Source: Chloroflexota bacterium (GTDB taxonomy: Bacteria > Chloroflexota > Limnocylindria > Limnocylindrales > CSP1-4). From it: a DNA stretch of 9,329 nt. The translations under genes were made by a program, and so were the position numbers. The DNA lies in contig JACCQX010000174.1 in the NCBI GenBank assembly GCA_013813905.1, forward strand, positions 1 to 9,329, given 5' to 3'. The notes beneath the pieces are model-generated. The model was not told the origin of the DNA. It did no database searches and saw nothing but the letters and a program-made list of their open reading frames with translations. This document shows, piece by piece, positions 1 through 5,634 of this stretch; positions within the stretch are counted from its first letter, which is position 1; every line of letters begins with the position of its first letter.

Positions 1-14
1 CCGTCGCTTCGGTG

Positions 15-20
15 TAGCAT
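15..20 (+). promoter_or_regulatory. Putative -10 box (TAGCAT) for a leaderless desulfurase transcript
   Basis: TAGCAT fits the TANNNT -10 pattern and ends 7 nt before the ATG at 28, so transcription would begin at or next to the start codon. No Shine-Dalgarno sequence lies between it and the ATG. The same arrangement precedes mnmA and alaS, which raises confidence in what is otherwise a weak motif. The -35 position lies outside the window. Confidence 0.45.
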
Positions 21-27
21 CCGGTCG

Positions 28-1209
28 ATGATCTATCTCGATAACGCAGCCACGACGCCGCTACGCCGTGAGGCGCTCGAGGCGATGCTGCCGCTGCTCA
101 CCGAGACGTACGGCAACCCCTCATCGGCGCACGCTGCGGGCCGCCGCGCCCGCGCTGCGCTGGACGAGGCGCACGAGACGGTGGCGCGCTGCCTCGGCGG
201 TCAGCCGCGCGAGGTCGTCTTCACCAGCGGCGGCACGGAGGCCATCAACCTGGCCATCAAGGGCGCCGCCTGGGCCGGCAAGGCGTCAGGCAACCAGATC
301 ATCACCACGGCCGTGGAGCACCACGCCGCGCTGCACACCATCAAGCACCTGGAGAGCTTCGGCTTCGAGCCGGTCATCCTGCCGGTCGACCGCTACGGCC
401 GCCTGGACCCCGACCAGCTGGGCGCTGCCATCACCGACCGGACCATCCTGGTCAGCCTGATGGTGGCCAACAACGAGGTGGGCACCATCCAGCCCATCGC
501 GGAGCTCGTCAGTGCGGTGCGTCGCCACCGGGGCATCCTCGTCCACCTCGACGCCGTGCAGGCCGCGCCGTACGTCGCCCTCGATGTCAAGGCGCTGGAT
601 GTCGACCTGGTCTCGCTCGGCGCGCACAAGTTCGAGGGACCCAAGGGCATGGGCGCGCTTTGGATGCGCCACGGCACGACCATCCTGCCGCAGCAGCAGG
701 GTGGCTCCCAGGAGCGTTACCGCCGTGCCGGGACTGAGAACGTGGCCGGCGCCGTGGGGCTGGCACGCGCCTTCGAGCTCTGCACGACCGAGCGAGGGGA
801 GACGGCGCGTCGGCTGCGACGGCAGCGGGACCGCATCCGTGAGGCGGTGACGGCAGTGGCCGGCGTGGAGATCACGGGCCACCCACGCGAGCGCCTGCCC
901 GGCCATCTGTCGCTCATCGCGCGTGACACCGAGGGCGAGTCCGTCTCCCTGGCACTCGACCTGGAGGGAATCTGCACCTCCACCGGATCGGCCTGTACCA
1001 CCGGCTCCACGGAGCCCTCCCACGTCCTGTCGGCCATGGGCTACCCCGAGGAGGAGGCGCGTGGAGCCCTCCGTATCAGCCTCGGACGCCAGACCACCGA
1101 TGAAGAGGTGGAGCGCGCTCGCGCCATCATCCCCGACACCATCGCGCGCATGCGCGCCGCGGCGGCCGTGGTGACGGCCGATCCGCTGGGCCAGGGGGTC
1201 GGGAGCTGA
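28..1209 (+). CDS. iscS: Cysteine desulfurase (IscS/NifS/YrvO family, PLP-dependent)
   Basis: A 393-residue cytosolic enzyme that takes sulfur from L-cysteine as an enzyme-bound persulfide and releases alanine. The family hallmarks are in order: N-terminal YLDNAATTP, the PLP-phosphate loop SGGTEAIN (67-74), cofactor-stacking His98 in VEHH, Asp175 and Gln178 in HLDAVQ, the Schiff-base lysine K201 in [11 protein letters not shown], and catalytic Cys323 in [16 protein letters not shown]. That long active-site loop marks group I (IscS/NifS) rather than SufS. Length matches the family (about 380-405). The frame is open to the window edge, but [11 protein letters not shown] is the usual family N-terminus, so ATG 28 is chosen; there is no Shine-Dalgarno. 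The next gene, mnmA, starts 19 nt downstream. No iscU, iscR, sufB or tus genes are visible, so a role dedicated to tRNA thiolation, as for Bacillus YrvO, is the best inference; general Fe-S assembly is possible. The family call is secure, the exact symbol less so. Confidence 0.95.
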   Translation: MIYLDNAATTPLRREALEAMLPLLTETYGNPSSAHAAGRRARAALDEAHETVARCLGGQPREVVFTSGGTEAINLAIKGAAWAGKASGNQIITTAVEHHAALHTIKHLESFGFEPVILPVDRYGRLDPDQLGAAITDRTILVSLMVANNEVGTIQPIAELVSAVRRHRGILVHLDAVQAAPYVALDVKALDVDLVSLGAHKFEGPKGMGALWMRHGTTILPQQQGGSQERYRRAGTENVAGAVGLARAFELCTTERGETARRLRRQRDRIREAVTAVAGVEITGHPRERLPGHLSLIARDTEGESVSLALDLEGICTSTGSACTTGSTEPSHVLSAMGYPEEEARGALRISLGRQTTDEEVERARAIIPDTIARMRAAAAVVTADPLGQGVGS

Positions 1210-1216
1210 TCTGCCC

Positions 1217-1222
1217 TACGAT
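1217..1222 (+). promoter_or_regulatory. Putative -10 box (TACGAT) for a leaderless mnmA transcript
   Basis: TACGAT (TANNNT) lies inside the 19-nt gap after the desulfurase stop and ends exactly 6 nt before the mnmA ATG at 1229. No Shine-Dalgarno is present in the gap. If active, it gives mnmA its own leaderless mRNA independent of the upstream gene. No recognisable -35 hexamer is seen 16-18 nt upstream, so this rests on position and on recurrence at other genes here. Confidence 0.5.
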
Positions 1223-1228
1223 CGGCCG

Positions 1229-2458
1229 ATGAGCAGGGACCGGATCCTGGTGGCCATGTCGGGCGGCGTGGATTCGTCCGTGGCTGCGGCCCTCGTGCGA
1301 GAGACTGGTGCGGAAGCCGTCGGTGTCTGGCTGCGGCTGCACGACGTCGCTGACTCGTACAGCGAGTTCAAGAAGAGCTGCTGTTCGCTGGACGCGGCGG
1401 ACGACGCCCGGCGTGTCGCGGCCCAGCTCGACATCCCGTTCTACGTGCTCAACCTGGAGCGCGAGTTCGCGGCCGGTGTGCTGGATCCGTTCCTGGCGGC
1501 GTATCTGGACGGTCGCACGCCGAGCCCCTGCATCGACTGCAACACGTACGTGAAGTTCGGTGCGCTGCTCGGTCAGGCGCGGCGCATGTACGACTGCGAC
1601 GCCGTGGCCACCGGGCACTATGCGCGGGTCGACGCGCTCGAGGACGCTCATCAGCCCGGTGGCCGGCGCTACCGGCTGCTCCGTGGCCGGGACACGGACA
1701 AGGACCAGAGCTACTTCCTCTACGGCCTGCGGCAGGACCAGCTGGCTCACGTCCGATTCCCGCTGGGGGATCTGGCCAAGCCAGAGGTCCGCGACGTGGC
1801 CCGACGGTACGGCCTGGTGACCGCCGAGAAGCCGGAGAGCCAGGAGATCTGCTTCGTGCCCGGCGGCGATTACCGTGATGCGCTGCGCGACCGCGCCGGC
1901 TGGCAGGCGACGCCGGGTCCGTTGCTGGACGTCGATGGGAGGGTCGTCGGGGAGCACCGCGGCGCAGCGGCCTACACCGTCGGACAGCGCCAGGGCCTGG
2001 GACTGGCCCTCGGGCAGCGGCGCTACGTCTCGGCCATCGACGCGACGGCCAACATCGTGACCCTCGCCCGCCGGGAGGACCTCGAGCTGCGCACGTTCGA
2101 GGTGGAGGCCGTCTCCTTCGTGGCCGGTCACCCGCCCCGCGCTGCGGAGCCTGGCGGTCCCGACGCCAGGGAGCCCGACGCTCACCCCGCGAGACCCGAC
2201 CAGTTTCGCGCAGAGCTGCGCATCCGCCATCGCGCCGAACCGGTGTCCGGCGTGGTGCGTCGTGCCTCCGCGGCGGAACCTGATCGGGCGGGCGCCTGGT
2301 TGGTGGAGCTCGACCGTCCCGCCTGGGCGCCCGCGCCAGGGCAGGCGGCCGTCTTCTACCGCGGCGACGAGGTGCTGGGTGGCGGCCGCATCGGGTCGCG
2401 GGTCTCGTCGCCTGTCGCGTCCATCACCGCCGGCACCGACTCGTTCGTCCGGGCGTGA
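1229..2458 (+). CDS. mnmA: tRNA-specific 2-thiouridylase MnmA
   Basis: A 409-residue ATP-pyrophosphatase that adenylates U34 of tRNA Lys, Glu and Gln and replaces its 2-oxygen with sulfur from a persulfide, giving s2U34. Visible: the PP-loop MSGGVDSS (10-17); a KSCCS...DARRVA segment near residues 49-63; [13 protein letters not shown] with the expected catalytic Cys104 (Cys101 also in the motif); ATGHYAR and KDQSYFLY tRNA/ATP-site motifs; and ESQEICFVP with Cys208, the partner that carries the persulfide. The C-terminal beta-barrel ends with PGQAAVFY and [10 protein letters not shown]. The protein is longer than typical (about 360-370), partly because of a Pro/Asp-rich insert at about residues 304-325 and a roughly 18-residue tail. 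ATG 1229 is preceded by a putative leaderless promoter. The desulfurase immediately upstream is the likely sulfur donor. The stop overlaps the next gene's GTG by 4 nt. Identity is near certain. Confidence 0.97.
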   Translation: MSRDRILVAMSGGVDSSVAAALVRETGAEAVGVWLRLHDVADSYSEFKKSCCSLDAADDARRVAAQLDIPFYVLNLEREFAAGVLDPFLAAYLDGRTPSPCIDCNTYVKFGALLGQARRMYDCDAVATGHYARVDALEDAHQPGGRRYRLLRGRDTDKDQSYFLYGLRQDQLAHVRFPLGDLAKPEVRDVARRYGLVTAEKPESQEICFVPGGDYRDALRDRAGWQATPGPLLDVDGRVVGEHRGAAAYTVGQRQGLGLALGQRRYVSAIDATANIVTLARREDLELRTFEVEAVSFVAGHPPRAAEPGGPDAREPDAHPARPDQFRAELRIRHRAEPVSGVVRRASAAEPDRAGAWLVELDRPAWAPAPGQAAVFYRGDEVLGGGRIGSRVSSPVASITAGTDSFVRA

Positions 2459-2739
2459 CGCTGGCCGACATCGGCACGGCGCCGGTGTTGTCGGTGGTGG
2501 TCGGCGTCTTCCACACCGCGCTGTACGTGCTGGTGCGCGGACGGATCGGCGCGCGGCTGCCGCTGACCCTCCTTGCCGCCGTGCTCGGTGCCTTCGCCGG
2601 TCAGGCGCTCGGAGCGCGCCTGGGCGACCCGCTGCGACTGGGCGATTATTCGCTCGTGTGGGCCTCGATCGTGGCCTGGGCAGGCATCCTGGTCATCGCC
2701 GTCGCCAGCACGTTGGGACCGGCGCGGCCGGACCGCTAG
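2455..2739 (+). CDS. Small three-helix membrane protein, function unknown
   Basis: A 94-residue protein I do not recognise as a named family. It starts with GTG in a GTGA overlap with the mnmA stop and has no Shine-Dalgarno, so it is probably translated by reinitiation after mnmA. Three hydrophobic segments are visible at about residues 9-27, 35-57 and 65-87, separated by short loops carrying Arg (RGRIGAR after helix 1, GARLGD after helix 2), with a charged tail PARPDR. Helix 2 holds G45xxxG49xxxG53, a glycine-zipper spacing suited to tight helix packing or oligomerisation. No signal peptide cleavage site, catalytic motif or cysteine is seen. It is followed after 32 nt by the coiled-coil gene. 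Conserved length and overlap with mnmA suggest a real gene, but its job is unknown; coupling does not prove a role in tRNA modification. Confidence 0.75.
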   Translation: MTLADIGTAPVLSVVVGVFHTALYVLVRGRIGARLPLTLLAAVLGAFAGQALGARLGDPLRLGDYSLVWASIVAWAGILVIAVASTLGPARPDR

Positions 2740-2753
2740 CAGCCCGGGCCGGC

Positions 2754-2765
2754 AAAGGAGAGGAG
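2754..2765 (+). promoter_or_regulatory. Shine-Dalgarno site that fixes the start at 2772
   Basis: AAAGGAGAGGAG is a doubled purine-rich ribosome-binding site: AGGAG at 2761-2765 ends 6 nt before ATG 2772, and an upstream AAAGGAG offers an alternative pairing. It selects ATG 2772 within a longer open frame and is the only strong Shine-Dalgarno site I see before a gene in this window. Confidence 0.85.
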
Positions 2766-2771
2766 CGCACC

Positions 2772-3191
2772 ATGACGGCCGAGACGTTCAACCTCTTCGC
2801 GGCGATCTGCCTGGTCGTGCTGACCGCGGCCGTGCTGGGCATCGCCTGGGCGGTGATCCGGTCCGGCGCCGAGGCGCGTCGCCTGATGGCGGAGCTCCAC
2901 GAGGAGGTGCCCCGGACCCTCCGACAGGCGTCCGCCACGGCAGCATCGGTGGAGTCGCTTACGGCGGACCTGGCCTCGCGCGTCGAGCGCCTGGATCGAC
3001 TGGCGGACGAGGCGGAGGAGACGTTGGTGGCCCTGCGTGCGACGATCGCCGCCGCGGACTCCATCGTACGCGGACCGGCGGACGTCATGGATGGCGCCAA
3101 GCGTACGGCGGAGAGCATGGGCAAGGGCCTGCTCTCCGGCGCCGACCGGCTCCGCCGCCGGATCGCCGGCGAGGACGACGCACCGACCTAG
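2772..3191 (+). CDS. Membrane-anchored coiled-coil protein (DUF948-like)
   Basis: A 139-residue protein with one N-terminal transmembrane helix (about residues 6-29) followed by a long charged, heptad-like helical region (about 32-100) and a basic C-terminal stretch (GADRLRRRIAG). This architecture resembles DUF948 proteins such as Bacillus YtxG, small membrane proteins with a cytoplasmic coiled coil and no known enzymatic activity. The resemblance is by layout and composition, not by a diagnostic motif, so the family name is tentative. The frame is open far upstream, but the strong Shine-Dalgarno at 2754-2765 and the helix placed right at the N-terminus support ATG 2772. It is the last + strand gene of the mnmA group and ends 2 nt from the stop of the convergent sulfotransferase. 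A structural or envelope-associated role is a guess. Confidence 0.8.
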   Translation: MTAETFNLFAAICLVVLTAAVLGIAWAVIRSGAEARRLMAELHEEVPRTLRQASATAASVESLTADLASRVERLDRLADEAEETLVALRATIAAADSIVRGPADVMDGAKRTAESMGKGLLSGADRLRRRIAGEDDAPT

Positions 3192-3193
3192 GT

Positions 3194-4099
3194 TCAGTCG
3201 CCGTAGCCGAGCTCGCGCAGGCGAGGGCCGCAGATGCGCAGGACCTCCTGTAGTTCCGCGCCGGCGAGGTCGTGGCGCCACCGTCCGATGGAGCTGGTGA
3301 AGACCGGTCCACGGTCCGGAGACCCCGGCGTGGCCGCGACACCACGCGAGACCGCCGCCGCGCCGGTCGCGCCACCCGACCGGCCGTCTCCCTCCGGGCG
3401 ACCCTCCTGGCGCTCCAGCAGGCGCAGGTCGAACGGCTCGCCGATGAAGGCGCACAGCTCGCGCAGGGTCGCCTCCGGGCGCGTCACGAGGTCCTCGTAG
3501 CGCACCTCGTGGTAGCGGGGATCGCCCCGAAAGCGCATGCCCGCGCTGGTATCGGTCACCCAGGCCCGGGCATGATCGGCGATGGGGCGAGGGTGAGGCC
3601 GCCAGACCCAGCGGCCGTCGGCCCAACGCCGGTCCGGATGCTCTGCGGCGGAGCAGACCACGTCGCGACCATCCCGGATGACGTGGATGAGCCGAGCCTC
3701 GGGGAAGCGCTCCAGGATCCAGCCGAAGTGGCGCACGTTGCGGGGCGTCTTCTCCACCCAGCGCGGCTTATGACGCAGTTGCCGGTAGCGCCCGGCGACA
3801 GCGTCGATGAGCTCTCCCTGGGAAGTGCTCGAGCGGAAGATGGCGGTCAGCTCCGGGCGCGGGATGCCCGACAGGACTGCCAATGGCTCGAGCTCGAAGC
3901 GGGACGGGATGAAGAGGTTCATCTCGGGACCGCAGCACAGCGCTGGATGCTGGTCCAGGATGCGCCGCAGGAGGGTGGTGCCACTGCGGGGCGAGCCACC
4001 GATGACGATGTGTCGCTGGATGCTCCGGTGGGGCCGCATCCGCCAACGATGCTGGCGGACACGGGCGGTCCGGTTGCGGACCTTGTCCAGGATGGTCAT
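3194..4099 (-). CDS. PAPS-dependent sulfotransferase (Sulfotransfer_3 / TPST-like fold)
   Basis: A 301-residue enzyme predicted to move sulfate from PAPS to a hydroxyl on a sugar, lipid or protein. It shows the 5'-phosphosulfate loop GGSPRSGTT (34-42), a GPEMNLF segment whose Glu59 is a candidate catalytic base, WVEKTPRN (114-121), the 3'-phosphate motif in LIHVIRDGRDVVCS (137-150), then RYEDLVTRPEATLRELCAFIGEPF and a C-terminal SIGRWR (270-275). Residues 231-264 are a Gly/Ala/Arg-rich low-complexity stretch between these last two blocks. The open frame extends to 4186, but ATG 4099 is preferred: it overlaps the upstream glycosyltransferase stop in an ATGA junction and leaves a normal-length N-terminus. 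No signal peptide or membrane helix is seen, so it is cytosolic or peripheral. Pairing with a glycosyltransferase suggests a sulfated glycan or glycolipid; the acceptor cannot be read from sequence. No PAPS-synthesis genes are nearby. Confidence 0.9.
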   Translation of the reverse strand: MTILDKVRNRTARVRQHRWRMRPHRSIQRHIVIGGSPRSGTTLLRRILDQHPALCCGPEMNLFIPSRFELEPLAVLSGIPRPELTAIFRSSTSQGELIDAVAGRYRQLRHKPRWVEKTPRNVRHFGWILERFPEARLIHVIRDGRDVVCSAAEHPDRRWADGRWVWRPHPRPIADHARAWVTDTSAGMRFRGDPRYHEVRYEDLVTRPEATLRELCAFIGEPFDLRLLERQEGRPEGDGRSGGATGAAAVSRGVAATPGSPDRGPVFTSSIGRWRHDLAGAELQEVLRICGPRLRELGYGD

Positions 4100-5496
4100 C
4101 GTTCCGAGAGGAGGTCGGCGTAGAGCTCCCGGAGGGTCACCGCCTGGCGCGCCCAGCCATACGTTCCCTGCGAGGCCTCGAGACACGCCGCACGGTACGC
4201 CGCCCGCTGTTCGGGAGAGGCGTCCAGGATCCAGCGGATGGCTCGGGCGATATCGAGCGGGTCGTCCGGGTCACAGAGCGTACCGCAGCCCGTGGCGCGG
4301 ACGATGGGACCCATGCCCGGCAGGTCGCTGGCGACGACCGGGACACCGGCCGCCATCGCGTCGAACAGCTTGGTGGGCACGTTGAGCCGATGGTTCAAGG
4401 TGTCGCCCTGCACGGGCATCGCCGCGACATCAGCCGCGGCCACAAAGGGAAGGATCTCGTCGTGTGGCACGCTGCCGGGAAACATGACGCGTTCGGCATG
4501 CGGCAGGCTCGCCGCGTCATCTCTGTACCGTTCGTAGTCCGATCCGAAGCCAGCCACGATGAGGACGGCGTCGGGCACGTAGGCCATCGCGCGAGCGAGT
4601 TCCATGATCCCGCGACCCGGCATCACGAGGCCCAGATAGAGCACCACCCGCACCCCCCGCGGAAGCCCCAGACGTTGGTGCCAGCGGCGTTCTGGAGGAT
4701 CGAGCGGCTCGAAGTCCGGTGCCCCGTTCCAGATGACGGCGGGCACCCGACCCCAGGCCCGGGCCTGTTCCTGGGCATAGCCGCCGTTCGCCGAGATGAC
4801 CGAGTCAGCGGCACGCGCCCACCTCCGCTCGCTACGTGCCAGCAGCCGCCGCCAGGCAGCTGGCAGACGCGCGAAGCGGCCAGCCTGGGTGTCCAGATCG
4901 TGCGCGTCGTAGACCACCAGGCCGCCGCGTCGACGGCGTAGCTCCAAAGCCACGGGGAGCATGATCAACTGCTCGCCCTGCCAGACGTCGGCCTGCGGCA
5001 TCTCCCGAGCGATGGCGCGCGCCCACTGCCGCGTCAGCAAGGTGTAACGCGCGGCCTGGATCCCTCGACCGACCGTCCCGCGCAGCAGGCCCGCGGCACG
5101 AGCTACCAGGCCGCTGCCCAGCCGCCCGCTAAGTCCCGTGGATGCCTGGGGCGCATCCTCGCCAGCCGGCAGTCGAACGCGCGGCAGTCGGGCCAGGGGG
5201 TCCGGTTGCGCGAGGCGCAAGACGTCGAACCCGTCCTGCCTGACTCGAGCCGGGAGCCCCGCCTCCGCGCGCGCGACGACCGTCACCCGATAGCCGGCGG
5301 CCGCCAGGGTAGAGGCCATCTTCCATGACCGGGCATCGGTCAGGAAGGGGTTGTTCACGAGCAGCGCCACGGATCTCGGTGGCGCCTCGTGAGCCGGGCG
5401 CGGAGGGGTCACGATACCTCGCCTAGGAGTCCGCCCCGGTCGCTGCGCAAGGAATCGGTCGAGGCTGCTGGGAAACGCTTCGATGAGGCCGTCCAT
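4096..5496 (-). CDS. Glycosyltransferase, GT4-like (GT-B fold)
   Basis: Predicted 466-residue retaining GT-B glycosyltransferase that adds a sugar from an NDP-sugar to a glycan or lipid acceptor. The N-terminal Rossmann domain begins at SVALLVNNPFLTDARSWKMA and includes VYDAHDLDTQ and a basic helix before ADSVISANGGYA. The C-terminal donor-binding domain begins near LPRGVRVVLYLGLVMPGRGI, continues through LIVAGFGSDYERY, and has the GT4 signature VPTKLFDAMAAGVPVVASDLPGM (K376). The last acidic position is Asp379 where Glu is commoner. No membrane helix. The start is uncertain: ATG 5520 is the longest but overlaps a TATGAT -10-like element; ATG 5496 lies about 13 nt after the transcription start this predicts; GTG 5412 has a nearby GAGG and begins closest to the conserved domain. 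I use 5496. It is first in a two-gene operon with the sulfotransferase and divergent from alaS. Substrates unknown. Confidence 0.88.
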   Translation of the reverse strand: MDGLIEAFPSSLDRFLAQRPGRTPRRGIVTPPRPAHEAPPRSVALLVNNPFLTDARSWKMASTLAAAGYRVTVVARAEAGLPARVRQDGFDVLRLAQPDPLARLPRVRLPAGEDAPQASTGLSGRLGSGLVARAAGLLRGTVGRGIQAARYTLLTRQWARAIAREMPQADVWQGEQLIMLPVALELRRRRGGLVVYDAHDLDTQAGRFARLPAAWRRLLARSERRWARAADSVISANGGYAQEQARAWGRVPAVIWNGAPDFEPLDPPERRWHQRLGLPRGVRVVLYLGLVMPGRGIMELARAMAYVPDAVLIVAGFGSDYERYRDDAASLPHAERVMFPGSVPHDEILPFVAAADVAAMPVQGDTLNHRLNVPTKLFDAMAAGVPVVASDLPGMGPIVRATGCGTLCDPDDPLDIARAIRWILDASPEQRAAYRAACLEASQGTYGWARQAVTLRELYADLLSER

Positions 5497-5503
5497 CGGC
5501 ACG

Positions 5504-5511
5504 GCGGCCGC
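5504..5511. repeat. GCGGCCGC palindrome, copy 1
   Basis: A perfect 8-bp palindrome within the extended 9-mer GGCGGCCGC (5503-5511), just downstream of the proposed glycosyltransferase -10. The same 9-mer occurs at 5608-5616 near the alaS -10, 105 bp away. A third copy lies inside mnmA (2391-2399), so the word is not unique to this region; functional meaning is speculative. Confidence 0.3.
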
Positions 5512-5515
5512 CCGA

Positions 5516-5521
5516 ATCATA
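5516..5521 (-). promoter_or_regulatory. Putative -10 box (TATGAT) for the glycosyltransferase-sulfotransferase operon
   Basis: Read on the - strand, TATGAT matches the TATAAT consensus at 5 of 6 positions and sits in GC-rich DNA where such hexamers are uncommon. Transcription would start near 5509-5510, about 13 nt before ATG 5496. It overlaps the earlier ATG at 5520, which would then be untranscribed. No good -35 hexamer is seen at 16-18 nt. Confidence 0.4.
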
Positions 5522-5550
5522 CGTGGTCGAACGCGCCCTCGCCCGCCTTC

Positions 5551-5590
5551 GCCGTCTGCCGCCGTCTGCCGCCGCCTGCCGCCCCCTGCG
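5551..5590 (+). repeat. Four-copy 10-bp tandem repeat, GCCGTCTGCC type
   Basis: Consecutive 10-bp units read GCCGTCTGCC, GCCGTCTGCC, GCCGCCTGCC and GCCCCCTGCG: the first two are identical and the next two drift by one to three bases. A more degenerate unit may precede it at 5541. It lies between the divergent glycosyltransferase and alaS starts, 45-84 nt before the alaS ATG. The period is close to one DNA helical turn, so it could present a protein site repeatedly on one face, or be plain replication slippage. Confidence 0.7.
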
Positions 5591-5608
5591 GGGACGCCGT
5601 CGGTCAGG

Positions 5609-5616
5609 GCGGCCGC
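5609..5616. repeat. GCGGCCGC palindrome, copy 2
   Basis: Second copy of the 8-bp palindrome (9-mer GGCGGCCGC at 5608-5616), ending 6 nt upstream of the proposed alaS -10 box, a position where a bound protein would contact RNA polymerase. Chance is a real alternative at this base composition. Confidence 0.3.
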
Positions 5617-5622
5617 GTTCGC

Positions 5623-5628
5623 TACACT
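5623..5628 (+). promoter_or_regulatory. Putative -10 box (TACACT) for a leaderless alaS transcript
   Basis: TACACT fits TANNNT and ends exactly 6 nt before the alaS ATG at 5635, the same spacing as at mnmA. The short interval CGGGAC contains no Shine-Dalgarno. No clear -35 hexamer is found at 16-18 nt. The position leaves no room for a 5' leader, so a T-box or other leader-based control of alaS from this start is unlikely. Confidence 0.55.
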
Positions 5629-5634
5629 CGGGAC

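Noticed and set aside
1..27. End of an upstream gene at the TAG in 15-17
   Set aside because: Too little sequence to show coding, and the same bases fit the proposed -10 box.
1127..2230. A 367-codon open frame on the - strand over mnmA
   Set aside because: Antisense shadow of mnmA with no recognisable motif or credible start site.
2262..2771. N-terminal extension of the coiled-coil gene to a start at 2262
   Set aside because: The extension overlaps mnmA and the small membrane gene in another frame, is Arg/Pro/Ala-rich, and the strong ribosome site points to ATG 2772.
3272..4123. A 283-codon open frame on the + strand over the sulfotransferase
   Set aside because: The - strand carries the PAPS-binding motifs; the + translation shows none and is compositionally odd.
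4100..4186. A longer sulfotransferase start at 4186
   Set aside because: It would overlap the glycosyltransferase by about 90 nt; the ATGA junction at 4096-4099 is the standard coupling layout and gives a normal N-terminus.
5583..5593. CCCC-TGC-GGGG inverted repeat as a terminator
   Set aside because: The arms are only 4 bp, there is no following T-run, and no gene ends there; it is part of the tandem repeat edge.
5389..5634. An 82-residue N-terminal extension of AlaRS
   Set aside because: The extension has no AlaRS similarity, overlaps the divergent glycosyltransferase, and includes the repeat and the proposed promoter.
5521..5634. T-box riboswitch upstream of alaS
   Set aside because: No specifier stem or T-box antiterminator sequence is seen, and the proposed promoter leaves no leader.
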